DNA from: Kytococcus schroeteri
GTDB lineage: Bacteria > Actinomycetota > Actinomycetes > Actinomycetales > Dermatophilaceae
DNA length: 64,000 nucleotides
Reading direction: 5' to 3'
Assembly: GCF_042433515.1 (NCBI RefSeq)
Contig: NZ_JBHLVH010000014.1
Coordinates: 62,001 to 126,000, forward strand
Shown here: positions 51,185 to 61,643 of the stretch, piece after piece
Position numbering within the stretch: position 1 is the first letter of the stretch
Layout of the letters: the number at the start of each line of letters is the position of its first letter
Notes under the pieces: model-generated
Seen by the model: the letters and a program-made list of their open reading frames with translations, nothing else
What the model was told of the DNA's origin: nothing
Databases searched by the model: none
Position numbers and translations under genes: made by a program

Positions 51185-51816
51185 GCCCCCGTGTGATCTC
51201 CTCCGGCGCCGGGCGCACCCGGCGCCGTCGCCCCCGCTGGATGGTGGCCCTCAGCGTGCTGCTGCTGGTCATGCCGATGCTGGAGGTCGCCGTCATCATC
51301 AGCGTCGGCCAGCAGATCGGCATCGGGTGGACACTGCTGATGCTCGTCTTCTGGTCGAGCCTCGGCGCCTGGCTGGTCACGCGCGAGGGCTCGCGCACCT
51401 GGAAGCTGCTCAAGAACTCCCTGGCCACCGGCCACGAGCTCTCGCGGCAGCTCACCGACGCCGCGCTGGTGCTGGTGGGCGGCACGCTGCTGCTGGCCCC
51501 CGGCTTCGTGACCGACGCCATGGGCCTGTTCCTCGTGGTGCCCTTCACCCGGCCGATCACGCGCCGGGTGCTGCAGCGCGTGGTGGAGAAGAAGCTCCTC
51601 GGCGGCCTCATCGGCGGCGACCCCTTCGGCGAGGAGCCGATGGGCTTCGGCGCCTGGGGGAGTGGCCCCGCGGGACCCTCCGGGTTCGGCACCCCCACCG
51701 ACGACGCGCGCACGAGTCCGCCCCGCCCGGGTGCGGGCACGTCAGGGTCCGCCACGGCGGGGGAGGACGAGGTGCTCGAGGGCGAGATCGTCGACCCGCC
51801 CCGGTGGTCGCGCTGA
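51181..51816 (+). CDS. fxsA: FxsA family membrane protein
   Basis: 211-residue protein with the FxsA core: two N-terminal helices (MVALSVLLLVMPMLEVAVII, TLLMLVFWSSLGAWLV), the glycine-rich LVLVGGTLLLAPGFVTDAMGLFLVVP, and FTRPITRRVLQRVV. E. coli FxsA affects F-plasmid exclusion of phage T7; the general role is unknown. A C-terminal ~60-residue Gly/Pro/Ser-rich and acidic tail is specific to actinobacterial forms. Translationally coupled to ppm1 by a GTGA overlap. Confidence 0.88.
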   Translation: MSPRVISSGAGRTRRRRPRWMVALSVLLLVMPMLEVAVIISVGQQIGIGWTLLMLVFWSSLGAWLVTREGSRTWKLLKNSLATGHELSRQLTDAALVLVGGTLLLAPGFVTDAMGLFLVVPFTRPITRRVLQRVVEKKLLGGLIGGDPFGEEPMGFGAWGSGPAGPSGFGTPTDDARTSPPRPGAGTSGSATAGEDEVLEGEIVDPPRWSR

Positions 51817-51926
51817 GGTGTGCCACGCCACGGGGCCGTGAACTGGCGGTGAACACCGCACCTCTGGCACACTGACGGATTGCCGCTCTGCAGCGGCACC
51901 TCACACCCCATCGGGGTGGCCACCCG

Positions 51927-51952
51927 GGAACACGCGCACGTCACCGTGCGTT
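51927..51952 (+). promoter_or_regulatory. SigR/SigH-type ECF promoter upstream of rbpA
   Basis: GGAAC at 51927-51931, exactly 18 bases, then GTT at 51950-51952. This matches the thiol-oxidative-stress sigma consensus (GGAAT/C-N18-GTT) of Streptomyces SigR and mycobacterial SigH. It lies 111 bases before the rbpA ATG, and rbpA is a known SigR target in Streptomyces. Confidence 0.65.
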
Positions 51953-52063
51953 CACCTGTGCGTGGCACGGGCCGTCGCGCGTCACGAGACCGCGCCGACG
52001 CCCACCGACGGACCACCAGTCACCCAGCGTCCGCCCCCTCGCCGGGGCATCAGGAGTACAAGC

Positions 52064-52414
52064 ATGGCCGAGCGTTCCCTGCGTGGCACCAACCTGTCCG
52101 CCCTGTCGATGGAGAGCGACGAGAACGTCACCTTCAGCGAGCGACAGCTGGTGCGCTACAACTGCCCCGAGGGCCACGTCACCGAGCTGCCCTTCTCCGT
52201 GGAGGCCGAACTCCCCGCCCTGTGGGAGTGCCGCTGCGGCAAGGAGGCCAAGCTCGAGAACGGCCCGGAGCCGGAGCGCAAGCCCACCAAGCCGGTGCGC
52301 ACCCACTGGGACATGCTCCTGGAGCGCCGTTCCATCCCGGAGCTCGAGGAGCTCCTCGAGGAGCGCCTGCAGTACCTGCGCGACCGTCGCGGCGTGACCA
52401 AGAAGGCCAGCTGA
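52064..52414 (+). CDS. rbpA: RNA polymerase-binding protein RbpA
   Basis: 116-residue actinobacterial transcription factor that binds the sigma subunit and the beta' subunit and stabilises open complexes. The N-terminal tail is MAERSLRGTNLSALSMES; the central zinc-ribbon-like core has VRYNCPEGHVTELPFS and LWECRCGKEA; the basic linker and sigma-interaction helix are PVRTHWDMLLERRSIPELEE in overlapping blocks. ATG 52064 has AGGAG ahead; the open frame upstream is not coding. Followed by a strong terminator. Confidence 0.96.
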   Translation: MAERSLRGTNLSALSMESDENVTFSERQLVRYNCPEGHVTELPFSVEAELPALWECRCGKEAKLENGPEPERKPTKPVRTHWDMLLERRSIPELEELLEERLQYLRDRRGVTKKAS

Positions 52415-52455
52415 CGATCCCCCGAGCCGCGTGCCGACCCCCTCGGCCGGCACGC

Positions 52456-52506
52456 ACGACGGAGCCCCACGCACCATCCCCCCTCCGGCGCGTGGGGCTC
52501 CGTCGT
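52456..52506. terminator. Strong two-way terminator between rbpA and the AI-2E permease gene
   Basis: Perfect 17-base arms ACGACGGAGCCCCACGC and GCGTGGGGCTCCGTCGT with a 17-base loop, between convergent stops at 52414 and 52526. Confidence 0.9.
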
Positions 52507-52525
52507 GTCAGGACCCGCTGCGGCC

Positions 52526-53908
52526 TCAGCCGCGCTCGGGGTCCAGCCCCTCCACGGTGGCTCCGCTGCCGCGGTCGCGGGGACCGTCGGGACTCGGCTG
52601 CGGGTCCAGCGGCTGGCCGTCGGAGTCGACGCAGACCGGCACCACAGCGGTCGGTTCGCGGGACTCCTCCTGCTCCCGGCGGGTCTCCTCGTCCTCCAGC
52701 AGGTCCTGCCGGCGGGCGCGGGTCTCCGGGTCGTCCATGGAGCGCAGGTCCACCTGCTCGTTGAGGTAGCGCAGCACCACCACCACGCTCGCGGCCACCG
52801 GGACGGCCAGGAAGGCGCCGGGGATGCCCCACATGGAGCCACCCACGGCCACCGAGAGCAGCACGATGCCCTCGTGCAGCTGCATGGCCTTGCCCTGCAC
52901 GATCGGCTGCAGGATGTTGCCCTCCACGTTCTGCACGAAGAGCACGATGCCCAGCAGGATGAGCGCCTTGGTGAGGCCCACGGAGACCAGCGCCACGAGC
53001 ACGCTCAACGTACCGATCGTGACGGCACCCACGATGGGCACGAAGCCACCGAGGAAGGTGAGGATGGCCAGGGCACCCCACATCGGCACGCCGAGCACCA
53101 CCAGGCCGATGCCGATGAGGGTGGCGTCGACCGCCGAGATGATGGCCTGGCTGCGCACGTAGCCGCTGAGGGTGCTCCACAGGCGGGTACCCAGGGCGGT
53201 GATGTGCGGGGCCGCGGCGCGTCCCGAGAGGTGGCTCACCCACGGCAGGAAGCGGTCGCCGTCGCGGACGAAGAAGAAGGTGAGCACCAGGGTCATCAGG
53301 GCCGTCACGAAGGCCGACCCGACGGCCGCGACGCCGCTGAAGACACCCTTGCCGATCTCACCGCTGGCGTCCTGGATCTTGGTGGTCAGCTGGTCGATCG
53401 CCTTGTTGACCTGCTGGTCCTGGATGTTCAGCGGCGGCCGGGAGGCCCAGTCCTGCACCTGCTCGATGCCGGTGACGGTGCGCTCGGCCAGCTGGCCGCT
53501 CTGGTCCACCATCGAGGGGATGATGGCCGAGAGGACCGCCAGCAGCAGCACCAGCGCCCCGAGCACCGTGGTCAGGGCCGCCAGACCGTTGGGCATGAAG
53601 GAGCGCAGCAGCCGGGCCACCGGCTGGAGCACCGAGGCCAGGATGAGGGCCAGCAGCAGGGGCAGGACGCCCACCCAGAGCTTGCCCACGAGCCACAGCA
53701 CGGCCCCCAGCGCCGCCATGACGAGCAGGAGGCGGCCCGCGAACGCCGCCGTGGAGCGGAACCCCCGGGCGATGACCTCGCTGCGGTCGCCCACGGAGTC
53801 GGGGTCGCGATCCGGTGCGCGTCGGGCATCGTCATTGCGGACCCGCAGGGCCTCCAGACCCTTGGGTTCCCACCTGCGCAGGTGTGTCAGTCGATTCACG
53901 CGCGCCAT
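52526..53908 (-). CDS. AI-2E family transporter (PerM/TqsA type)
   Basis: 460-residue permease with about eight hydrophobic helices: two pairs near residues 55-100 and 118-140, then a large soluble loop, and the C-terminal helix cluster (VTALMTLVLTFFFVRDGDRF, LVVLGVPMWGALAILTFLGGF in overlapping blocks, EGNILQPIVQGKAM). The latter two stretches are family signatures. The C-terminal ~75 residues are acidic and Arg-rich. Members export or leak small molecules, some of them AI-2; the true substrate here is unknown. It starts at ATG 53908, divergent from the CapA-like gene. Confidence 0.9.
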   Translation of the reverse strand: MARVNRLTHLRRWEPKGLEALRVRNDDARRAPDRDPDSVGDRSEVIARGFRSTAAFAGRLLLVMAALGAVLWLVGKLWVGVLPLLLALILASVLQPVARLLRSFMPNGLAALTTVLGALVLLLAVLSAIIPSMVDQSGQLAERTVTGIEQVQDWASRPPLNIQDQQVNKAIDQLTTKIQDASGEIGKGVFSGVAAVGSAFVTALMTLVLTFFFVRDGDRFLPWVSHLSGRAAAPHITALGTRLWSTLSGYVRSQAIISAVDATLIGIGLVVLGVPMWGALAILTFLGGFVPIVGAVTIGTLSVLVALVSVGLTKALILLGIVLFVQNVEGNILQPIVQGKAMQLHEGIVLLSVAVGGSMWGIPGAFLAVPVAASVVVVLRYLNEQVDLRSMDDPETRARRQDLLEDEETRREQEESREPTAVVPVCVDSDGQPLDPQPSPDGPRDRGSGATVEGLDPERG

Positions 53909-53993
53909 GGTGTCACGGTGGCAGCCTGCAGGCACCCGGACCGCGGCGGGGCGTGACAGCCGACTGACAGTGCTGCCCCCTAGGGTGCCGGGC

Positions 53994-55268
53994 GTGATCT
54001 CCCCGCGCCGTACCCTCGCCCTGACCGCTGCCGCCACCACGTTGATCGTCGGGGGTGGGTGTGCCGAGCAGTCCGGGCAGGACCCGTCCACCGGCTCCAC
54101 CGCGACCACCGCCTCCTCGCCCGTGACCGGCTCGCCGGGGGAGTCCGCGTCGTCCGAGCCGTCGGCCTCCGCCGACCCGTCGGCCACGCCGTCGGACTCC
54201 CCGTCCACCGCGGCCTCCGCCGACCCGTCGGCCCCCAGCTCCTCCGAGCCCTCGCCCTCCTCCGACCCCGCCCCGGAGGGTGCCGTGGTGCCGCCCGCGC
54301 AGCGTCCCGACGACCCAGCCGCCGGCCCGGTCCACCTCGCGGTCGTCGGCGACCTCAAGCTCGCCCACCGGGCGGCCGGTGACATCACCGCGGGCCGGGG
54401 GTCCCGGGTGTTCGCCGGCGTCGCCGACGAGCTGGCCTCCGCCGACCTCACGCTGGGCAACCTCGAGACCACGCTGGGCACCGCCCGGGACCAGGGCGAC
54501 CGGCAGCACAAGCGGTACACCTTCATGTCGCCGCCCTCCTCGCCGGAGGTGCTGCTGGACGCCGGCTTCGACCACGTGAGCCTGGCCAACAACCACGTCT
54601 ACGACTTCGGCGAGCCCGGCATCCTCTCCACCGTCCGTGCCCTCGACCAGGCGGGGCTGCCGCACTCGGGGGCCGGCGCCGACCCCCGGGCCGCCCGCGA
54701 GCCAGCGGTCCTGGAGGCCAACGGCCGGCGGATCGCAGTGCTCAGCTACATGGACGTGCCTGCCGACAACGCCCGCATCTTCTTCTCCAACAAGCAGTGG
54801 GAGGCCACCTCCCAGCGCGCCGGCGTCGCCTGGGGACACCCCGAGCAGGTGGCCCAGGACGTGGCCGCGGTCCGTGACCAGGTGGACGACGTGCTCGTGG
54901 TGATGCACGCCGGGCGGGAGAACAAGACCTTCCTCGTGGAGGAACAGCGCGCCATCGCACAGGCCGCCCTGGACGCCGGCGCCACGGCCGTCCTGGGCCA
55001 CCACGCGCACGTGCTCCAGGGCTACCGGCAGGACCCGCAGGACGGCACGGCGGTGGCCTGGGGGCTGGGCAACTTCGTGTTCGACGGCTATCCCGAGGGC
55101 GCCGAGCAGACCGACTCGGCCATCCTGCACCTCACACTGGACGACCAGGGCGTGACCGACCTGTCGTTCACGCCGGTGGCGCTGCGTGGCGGCTACCCGG
55201 TGGCCCTCGACGAGACCTCCGGGCGGGGCCGCGCGATCCTCGACCGGCTGGAGCGCCTCGAGAAGTGA
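53994..55268 (+). CDS. CapA family lipoprotein (poly-gamma-glutamate-type metallophosphatase fold)
   Basis: 424-residue exported lipoprotein. The signal peptide ends GGGC (Cys about 23), then comes a ~90-residue Ser/Pro/Asp-rich linker. The CapA domain has LAVVGDLKLAHRA, TLGNLETTLG, DHVSLANNHVYDFGEPG, VVMHAGRE, TAVLGHHAHVLQG and GLGNFVFDG, the usual metal-site series. In Bacillus CapA helps anchor poly-gamma-glutamate; in most actinobacteria the role is unknown. GTG 53994 is seven bases behind TAGGGT. Confidence 0.88.
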   Translation: MISPRRTLALTAAATTLIVGGGCAEQSGQDPSTGSTATTASSPVTGSPGESASSEPSASADPSATPSDSPSTAASADPSAPSSSEPSPSSDPAPEGAVVPPAQRPDDPAAGPVHLAVVGDLKLAHRAAGDITAGRGSRVFAGVADELASADLTLGNLETTLGTARDQGDRQHKRYTFMSPPSSPEVLLDAGFDHVSLANNHVYDFGEPGILSTVRALDQAGLPHSGAGADPRAAREPAVLEANGRRIAVLSYMDVPADNARIFFSNKQWEATSQRAGVAWGHPEQVAQDVAAVRDQVDDVLVVMHAGRENKTFLVEEQRAIAQAALDAGATAVLGHHAHVLQGYRQDPQDGTAVAWGLGNFVFDGYPEGAEQTDSAILHLTLDDQGVTDLSFTPVALRGGYPVALDETSGRGRAILDRLERLEK

Positions 55269-55274
55269 GCCCGC

Positions 55275-57125
55275 TCAGCGGGCCGGGACGGGCCGGGTGC
55301 CGTCGGTGTCGGCCAGCGCCGGCACCCCGGCCGCGACGGCGGCCTCCACGCGCTGCACCGCCGCGGTGTCGATGAGGCCGAGCTGCCCGGCCACCCGCGC
55401 GGCCTGGGCCCAGTCGTCCACGGGGTGCACTCCCGCGGCCCGCCAGCGCTCGCGGGTGGCCTCGTCCACCTCGGTGACGCAGTGGATGAAGGCCGCCGTG
55501 AGGTGATCCGGCCAGCGGCGGCGCACCTCGAGGGCCACCTCGGCATCGGCCTGGCCGGAGTCGCCGAGGAAGACCTGCCGACACTCGGGGAACAGCGCGG
55601 CATCGCGGCGCATGTTGCGCACCTTGCCGTCGCGCATCCGTCCCCGGTCCACGAGCCCGCGGACGGTCCCGGTGAGGATGGTGTGCGCCGGCAGCCCCAG
55701 CCCGGTGAAGCCCTTGGCCGAGTAGCGCTCCAGCAGGTCGCGCGGACCGGCGGGACGGGCGGTGACGAAGGTCAGGTCGCCCGGGCGGGAGGCGTCGCCC
55801 GCGGCGTCGGAGCGGTCCAGGGCCACGAGCAGTTCCACCACGCCCGGGTAGACGGTGCCCCGGTCGTACCGGCGGTCGTGGAGGTTGGCCTTGAAGGTGT
55901 CGTCGATGTCGCTGAGCACCCGCAGCTCGTCGTGCGGCACCGCCTGGGCAGCGATGTGGTCGAGCACCCGGCGCCGCTGCCCGGCATCGAGCACGTCGTA
56001 GACGAAGTGCTCCAGGTCGTGCCCGTCGCCGCCGGAGTTGAGCAGGTACTTGACCTCCTGGAAGTGCTCGCCCTGGAGGGCCAGCAGGGCGGAGGTCACC
56101 GCCTCGCGCTCGGCCGGGGTGATGCCACCCTCGCGCAGGGAGCGGATGACCGCGACAACCCCGGCGGGGGTGGCGCTGGTGAGCACGTGCGGGTCGAGCG
56201 CGGGGCTGGAGTCGCGCGCCGGGTGGGGGCGGGCCACCCACAGGGCAGCGGGCTCCACCGAGCAGGTGAGCTCCCACACCTCGCCCAGCGGGTCGCCGTC
56301 GAGGTGGGCCGGGGCGGGGGAGTCGGGGCGCAGCGTGGCGGTCGCCGTGGAGTGCCGGCGGATGCCGGGCAGGCGCGGCACCTGCGGCAGCACCCCCGCC
56401 AGGGCCACGGTGAGCCACTCCACGAGCGGGTCGGGGTCCACCACGACCACCTGGAGCAGGCCGTCGTCCATGCGGGCCGAGGAGACGCCGAGCCCCCACG
56501 GGATGGCCCCGGAGTTGGTGACCAGCACGCTCCACGGTTCCCCTTCCTCGCCGTCCACGGTGACCGGCCAGCCGGGGTCGGCGGCCCGCGCCAGGGCCGG
56601 GCGCACGTAGGCCCGCCACCCGTGGCGCTCCTTGTCGGCACTCTCCACGTCCTGGATGATCGCGGCGTCGTGACCCATGCCGGCGGTCACCAGGAAGGTG
56701 CCGCGCTGCAGCCCCTCGGTGCCGCGCCAGGTGGCGCGCCCGACGTCGATGTGGTCGCCGGCGGTGGTGACCGCGGCCGTCACCGCGTGGCGCAGGCCCT
56801 TGCGGGTCAGCTGGGCCAAGCCGAGGTTGCGGGCGGCCAGGTTGGCGGTGCCGGTGGGCACGATGCCCAGGACGCACTCGGTGCCCGCCAGCGCGTCGGC
56901 CACCTGCCGCACCGTGCCGTCGCCTCCCACCACGACCACGCGCGTGGCCCCGGCTGCGAGCGCCTCCCGGGCCTGCTCGGCGCCGGGGGAGTCGGGGGTG
57001 GTGGACAGCACGAGCGGCGCGGGCCACCCGAGTTCGGCCACCACCTCGCGCGTGGCCCGGACGGCGGGAGAGGACAGGGCGTGCACGGGATTGACGACCA
57101 CGGCCAGCTGCGGGGACGTGTCCAT
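55275..57125 (-). CDS. Fusion of a diacylglycerol-kinase-like lipid kinase and an APP1-type (DUF2183) phosphatidate phosphatase
   Basis: 616 residues. The N-terminal ~310 residues are a DAGK catalytic domain: AVVVNPVHA, VVVVGGDGTVRQVADAL, GIVPTGTANLAARNLG and a C-terminal beta sandwich (ARMDDGLLQVVVVD, AHLDGDPLGEV). The C-terminal half, from about residue 400, is a HAD-type APP1/DUF2183 domain with the nucleophile motif ELRVLSDIDDTFKANLHDR, TFVTARPAGPRDLL and VFLGDSGQADAEVA. The two activities would make and break phosphatidate. The ATG at 57125 is seven bases behind TAGGCT. It converges on the CapA-like gene with six bases between stops. Confidence 0.85.
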   Translation of the reverse strand: MDTSPQLAVVVNPVHALSSPAVRATREVVAELGWPAPLVLSTTPDSPGAEQAREALAAGATRVVVVGGDGTVRQVADALAGTECVLGIVPTGTANLAARNLGLAQLTRKGLRHAVTAAVTTAGDHIDVGRATWRGTEGLQRGTFLVTAGMGHDAAIIQDVESADKERHGWRAYVRPALARAADPGWPVTVDGEEGEPWSVLVTNSGAIPWGLGVSSARMDDGLLQVVVVDPDPLVEWLTVALAGVLPQVPRLPGIRRHSTATATLRPDSPAPAHLDGDPLGEVWELTCSVEPAALWVARPHPARDSSPALDPHVLTSATPAGVVAVIRSLREGGITPAEREAVTSALLALQGEHFQEVKYLLNSGGDGHDLEHFVYDVLDAGQRRRVLDHIAAQAVPHDELRVLSDIDDTFKANLHDRRYDRGTVYPGVVELLVALDRSDAAGDASRPGDLTFVTARPAGPRDLLERYSAKGFTGLGLPAHTILTGTVRGLVDRGRMRDGKVRNMRRDAALFPECRQVFLGDSGQADAEVALEVRRRWPDHLTAAFIHCVTEVDEATRERWRAAGVHPVDDWAQAARVAGQLGLIDTAAVQRVEAAVAAGVPALADTDGTRPVPAR

Positions 57126-57216
57126 GCCGGGGAGCCTAGTGCGATTCTGGGTGCGCGGAATCGCGTCGTGGGGCAAGATGGGGACGCTGAAGTTCACGCC
57201 GACGAAGGGACCCCCC

Positions 57217-57447
57217 ATGGCCTCCAAGGAGATCGAGTTCATCAAGAGCGTGGACCGGCTGCATGCCTTCTACACGGAGAACGTGCGCATGCTGGCCAAC
57301 GCCTACGAGCTGCCGGTGGAGGACGCCGCCCAGCTGCTGGCCCGGTACGAGTTCCACAACGTCTCGCGCGCCATCCTGCACCCGCCGCGGGTGGAGAACC
57401 CGGTGGAGCAGCTCGAGCGCGAGCTGGACGAGCGCCGGGAGGACTGN
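57217..57447 (+). CDS. Small hypothetical protein running into the assembly gap
   Basis: At least 76 residues: MASKEIEFIKSVDRLHAFYT, a helical middle (VRMLANAYELPVEDAAQLLARYE) and an acidic end (VEQLERELDERRED). The next codon is TGN with the third base in the gap; TGA is likely, so the protein may be complete. AAGGGA lies ahead of the ATG. It is divergent from the lipid-kinase fusion and converges, across the gap, on the alarmone synthetase. I do not recognise the family. Confidence 0.55.
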
Positions 57448-57516
57448 NNNNNNNNNNNNNNNNNNNNNNNNNNNNNNNNNNNNNNNNNNNNNNNNNNNNN
57501 NNNNNNNNNNNNNNNN
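57447..57516. other. Assembly gap (70 N)
   Basis: A run of 70 undetermined bases. It removes the last base of the small plus-strand ORF and the 3' end of the minus-strand alarmone synthetase. The length may not be the true distance. Confidence 0.99.
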
Positions 57517-58191
57517 GCGCACACCGGACATCTGCCGGTCCAGCTCCCACGCGGTGGCCGCCGAGGCCAGCAGGGTGTCGGCCACCTCCAGCGGCAGCCC
57601 GCCGGCGTACTTGTAGCGGATCTCGTGCTCCACGCTGGCCCAGAAGTCCATGGCGATGGTGCGGATCTGGATCTCCACGGGCACCTCCAGCGTCTCCTCG
57701 GAGAGGAACACCGGAACGCTCACGATGAGGTGCAGCGACCGGTAGCCGTTGGGCTTGGGGTGGGAGATGTAGTCCTTGGTCTCCAGCACCGTCAGGTCCG
57801 GCTGGCCCATGAGCATCTCGGCCAGGCGGAAGGTGTCCTCGATGTACGGGCAGGTCACGCGCACGCCGGCGATGTCGCGGATCTCCCGGGCCACCACGTC
57901 CAGGTCCGGACCGGTGCCCAAGCGGTTCATCTTGTGGAGGATGGAGTCGAAGGACTTCACCCGGTGCTTCACGTGCTCGATGGGGCCGCGCTGCCCGCGG
58001 GCCTCGGCCTCCTCGCGCAGGATGTCGATCTTGGTGAGCACCTCGTCGAGCGCGAACTTGTAGCGCAGCCGGAAGTCCGACAGGCGGGTCCCGATGCTGC
58101 GCGCCACCTCGTCGGGGTCGCGGGTCTCGACGTCGTCACCGGCCAGGGCCATGACGAGGTCGATCGAGGTCATCGGCACGTCGTGGGGCAT
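57517..58191 (-). CDS. Small alarmone synthetase, RelP/RelQ-like GTP pyrophosphokinase (3' end in gap)
   Basis: 225 visible residues of a single-domain (p)ppGpp synthetase. The synthetase core is EIRDIAGVRVTCPYIEDTFR, DYISHPKPNGYRSLHLIV and EIQIRTIAMDFWASVEHEIR, which carry the conserved Arg/Asp and the GYRS loop. There is no hydrolase, TGS or ACT domain, so it is not the long RelA/SpoT. The C terminus, which in RelP/RelQ forms the tetramer interface, is lost in the N gap. ATG 58191 is seven bases behind TACCGT. Confidence 0.88.
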
Positions 58192-58226
58192 GTCCCGGAC
58201 GGTAGACCTGACGGCTGGGAAATTCA

Positions 58227-59314
58227 TCAACCCGGAGTCGGGTCGTGGCCCGGGGCGTGGGCACCGGCCCGGTGGTCCGGCCACGCGTCCCGGGGCGCGA
58301 GCACGGCTCCGGTCACCCGGTGGTGGGGCCACAGCAGCGTGTGCGGGGCGGCCAGGGTGACGTAGTTGGGCACCTCGGCGGCGTGCACCTCCTCGCCCTC
58401 CAGCGCGCGGGGTGCCGGCGGGTCGGCCGTCCACGCCGCGCTGAACAGGGCCCACCGCACGGCGAGGTTGATCCACACCACCAGGGTCACCAGGCCGGCG
58501 AACGAGGCCACCAGCGGGTTGTCCCACGCCCCGATGACGGACGTGCCGGCCAGGCGCAGCACGCCCCACCCGAGCGCACCGAGCAGCGCACCCCGCCACC
58601 GCTGCGGCCACGGGGTGCGCACCTTGGCCGCCACCCGCACGAGCAGTCCGATGGTGAGCGCGTCCACCAGGGCGGCCGCCGCGAGCGCGGCCCCGCGCAC
58701 GAGCCACTCGGCCTCGGCCTCCAGCCGCACCAGGTCCAGGGCCTGGCGCGTGGCCCAGGTCGCGCCCCACGAGAGCAGTGCGGTGAGCACCACGGAGGTG
58801 CCCAGCAGCAGCATCCCCACGAGGTCCCAGAGCTTGGCCCGCACGGGGTGCAGCGGCAGCGAGCCCAGACCGAACATCGCGCGCAGCGAGAGGCGCAGGT
58901 CCGTCATCGCGTTGGTGGCCGTCCACAGCAGCACCGGGAGGGTCACCAGGGTGGCCAGGGTGAGACCGCCGTGGAGGGCCAGGTCCCCGGTGGAGACCAG
59001 GCCGGACTGTCCCTCGTCGCCGAGCAGTCCGGGAAAGCTGTCGTTCACCGCGCCCACGAGGGCGTCCATGAGCCGTGGGTGGCGCCCCAGCAGCAGGCGG
59101 AAGACCGTGACGCCCAGGGTCAACGCGGCCACCAGCGAGATCATGGCCGAGAGCGTCACACCCCCGGCGTACACGTTGCCGTGCGCCAGCAGGTAGCGGC
59201 GGGCCGCTCGGACCAGCCGGGTGCGGGCCAGCGTGGCCAGCACCCGGCGGCCACCCCGTCGAGCCCGCCGGTCCCGCGGCGGCGGGTCGGCGTGGTCGGC
59301 GGCGGAGGCGGGCG

Positions 59315-59318
<4 letters not shown>
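58227..59318 (-). CDS. YihY/BrkB family membrane protein
   Basis: 363-residue inner-membrane protein with about six hydrophobic helices between residues 40 and 310. Family features are the NVYAGGVTLSAMISLVAAL segment near the first helix, LWTATNAMTDLRLSLRAMFG, and the late GLVTLVVWINLAVRWALFSA. The C-terminal ~60 residues are soluble and Pro/His-rich. The function of the family is not settled; it was once misannotated as ribonuclease BN. The GTG start overlaps the stop of the ABC-F gene by four bases, so it is co-translated with it. Confidence 0.85.
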
Positions 59319-61012
<1,694 letters not shown>

Positions 61013-61150
61013 GGGGCCTTCCGAGGGCAGCGTCGTTCCTCGCGGGGCGCATGCCGCGTCACGAGGGAGGGCGTCAGCTCAGGAGTCCATGGCGTCACCC
61101 TGACAGCCGTGGGCGTGGACCGCAACGGGTTTGTCTGGGACCGTTGCTCC

Positions 61151-61633
61151 ATGAGCGATGACCGTGAGGTGATGTCCGCCTCCCGCCGGATGCCCGTGGA
61201 GGCCGCCGCGGTGTGGGCCGTGCTGAGCGACCCGGCCCGGCACCAGGACACCGAGCCGACCAACTGGGTGCGGGACGCCATCGAGCCCGAGCCCCTGACG
61301 CGCGTGGGCCAGGTGTTCGGCATGAACATGGCCTTCCCGCAGAACGGCGAGCCGTACGTCATGCACAACCGGGTGATCGCGCTGGAGCCCGAGCGCGTCA
61401 TCGCGTGGGCGCCGGGGATGCTGCGAGACGGGCACCTATCCGAGGACACGTGGTGGACCTGGCGGTACGAGCTGGAGCCGGTGGACCAGGCCGGCGGGTT
61501 GGCCACCGAGGTCACGCTGACCTACGACTGGACCGACACCCCGGACTGGTTCCGCGAGGAGGTGCCGCTGCCCGCCTTCGGGGTGGACTACCTGGCGGAG
61601 TCGCTGGCATCGCTGGAGGAGGCCGCCTCCTAA
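61151..61633 (+). CDS. SRPBCC (START/Bet v1-like) family protein
   Basis: 160-residue single-domain protein beginning SASRRMPVEAAAVWAVLSDPARHQDTEP in overlapping blocks, the usual SRPBCC opening, followed by VGQVFGMNM, HNRVIALEPERVIAWAPG and WWTWRYELEPV beta strands and a C-terminal helix (VDYLAESLASLEEAA). It binds a hydrophobic ligand of unknown nature. It is divergent from the ABC-F gene and followed 10 bp later by the MFS gene, whose -10 box overlaps the end of this gene. Confidence 0.8.
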   Translation: MSDDREVMSASRRMPVEAAAVWAVLSDPARHQDTEPTNWVRDAIEPEPLTRVGQVFGMNMAFPQNGEPYVMHNRVIALEPERVIAWAPGMLRDGHLSEDTWWTWRYELEPVDQAGGLATEVTLTYDWTDTPDWFREEVPLPAFGVDYLAESLASLEEAAS

Positions 61634-61643
61634 GGTTCGCTCC

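Noticed and set aside
61013..61150. Antibiotic-responsive leader peptide or attenuator ahead of the ABC-F gene
   Set aside because: Only a three-codon ATG-GAC-TCC-TGA and an overlapping frame are visible; no paired terminator/antiterminator structure was found.
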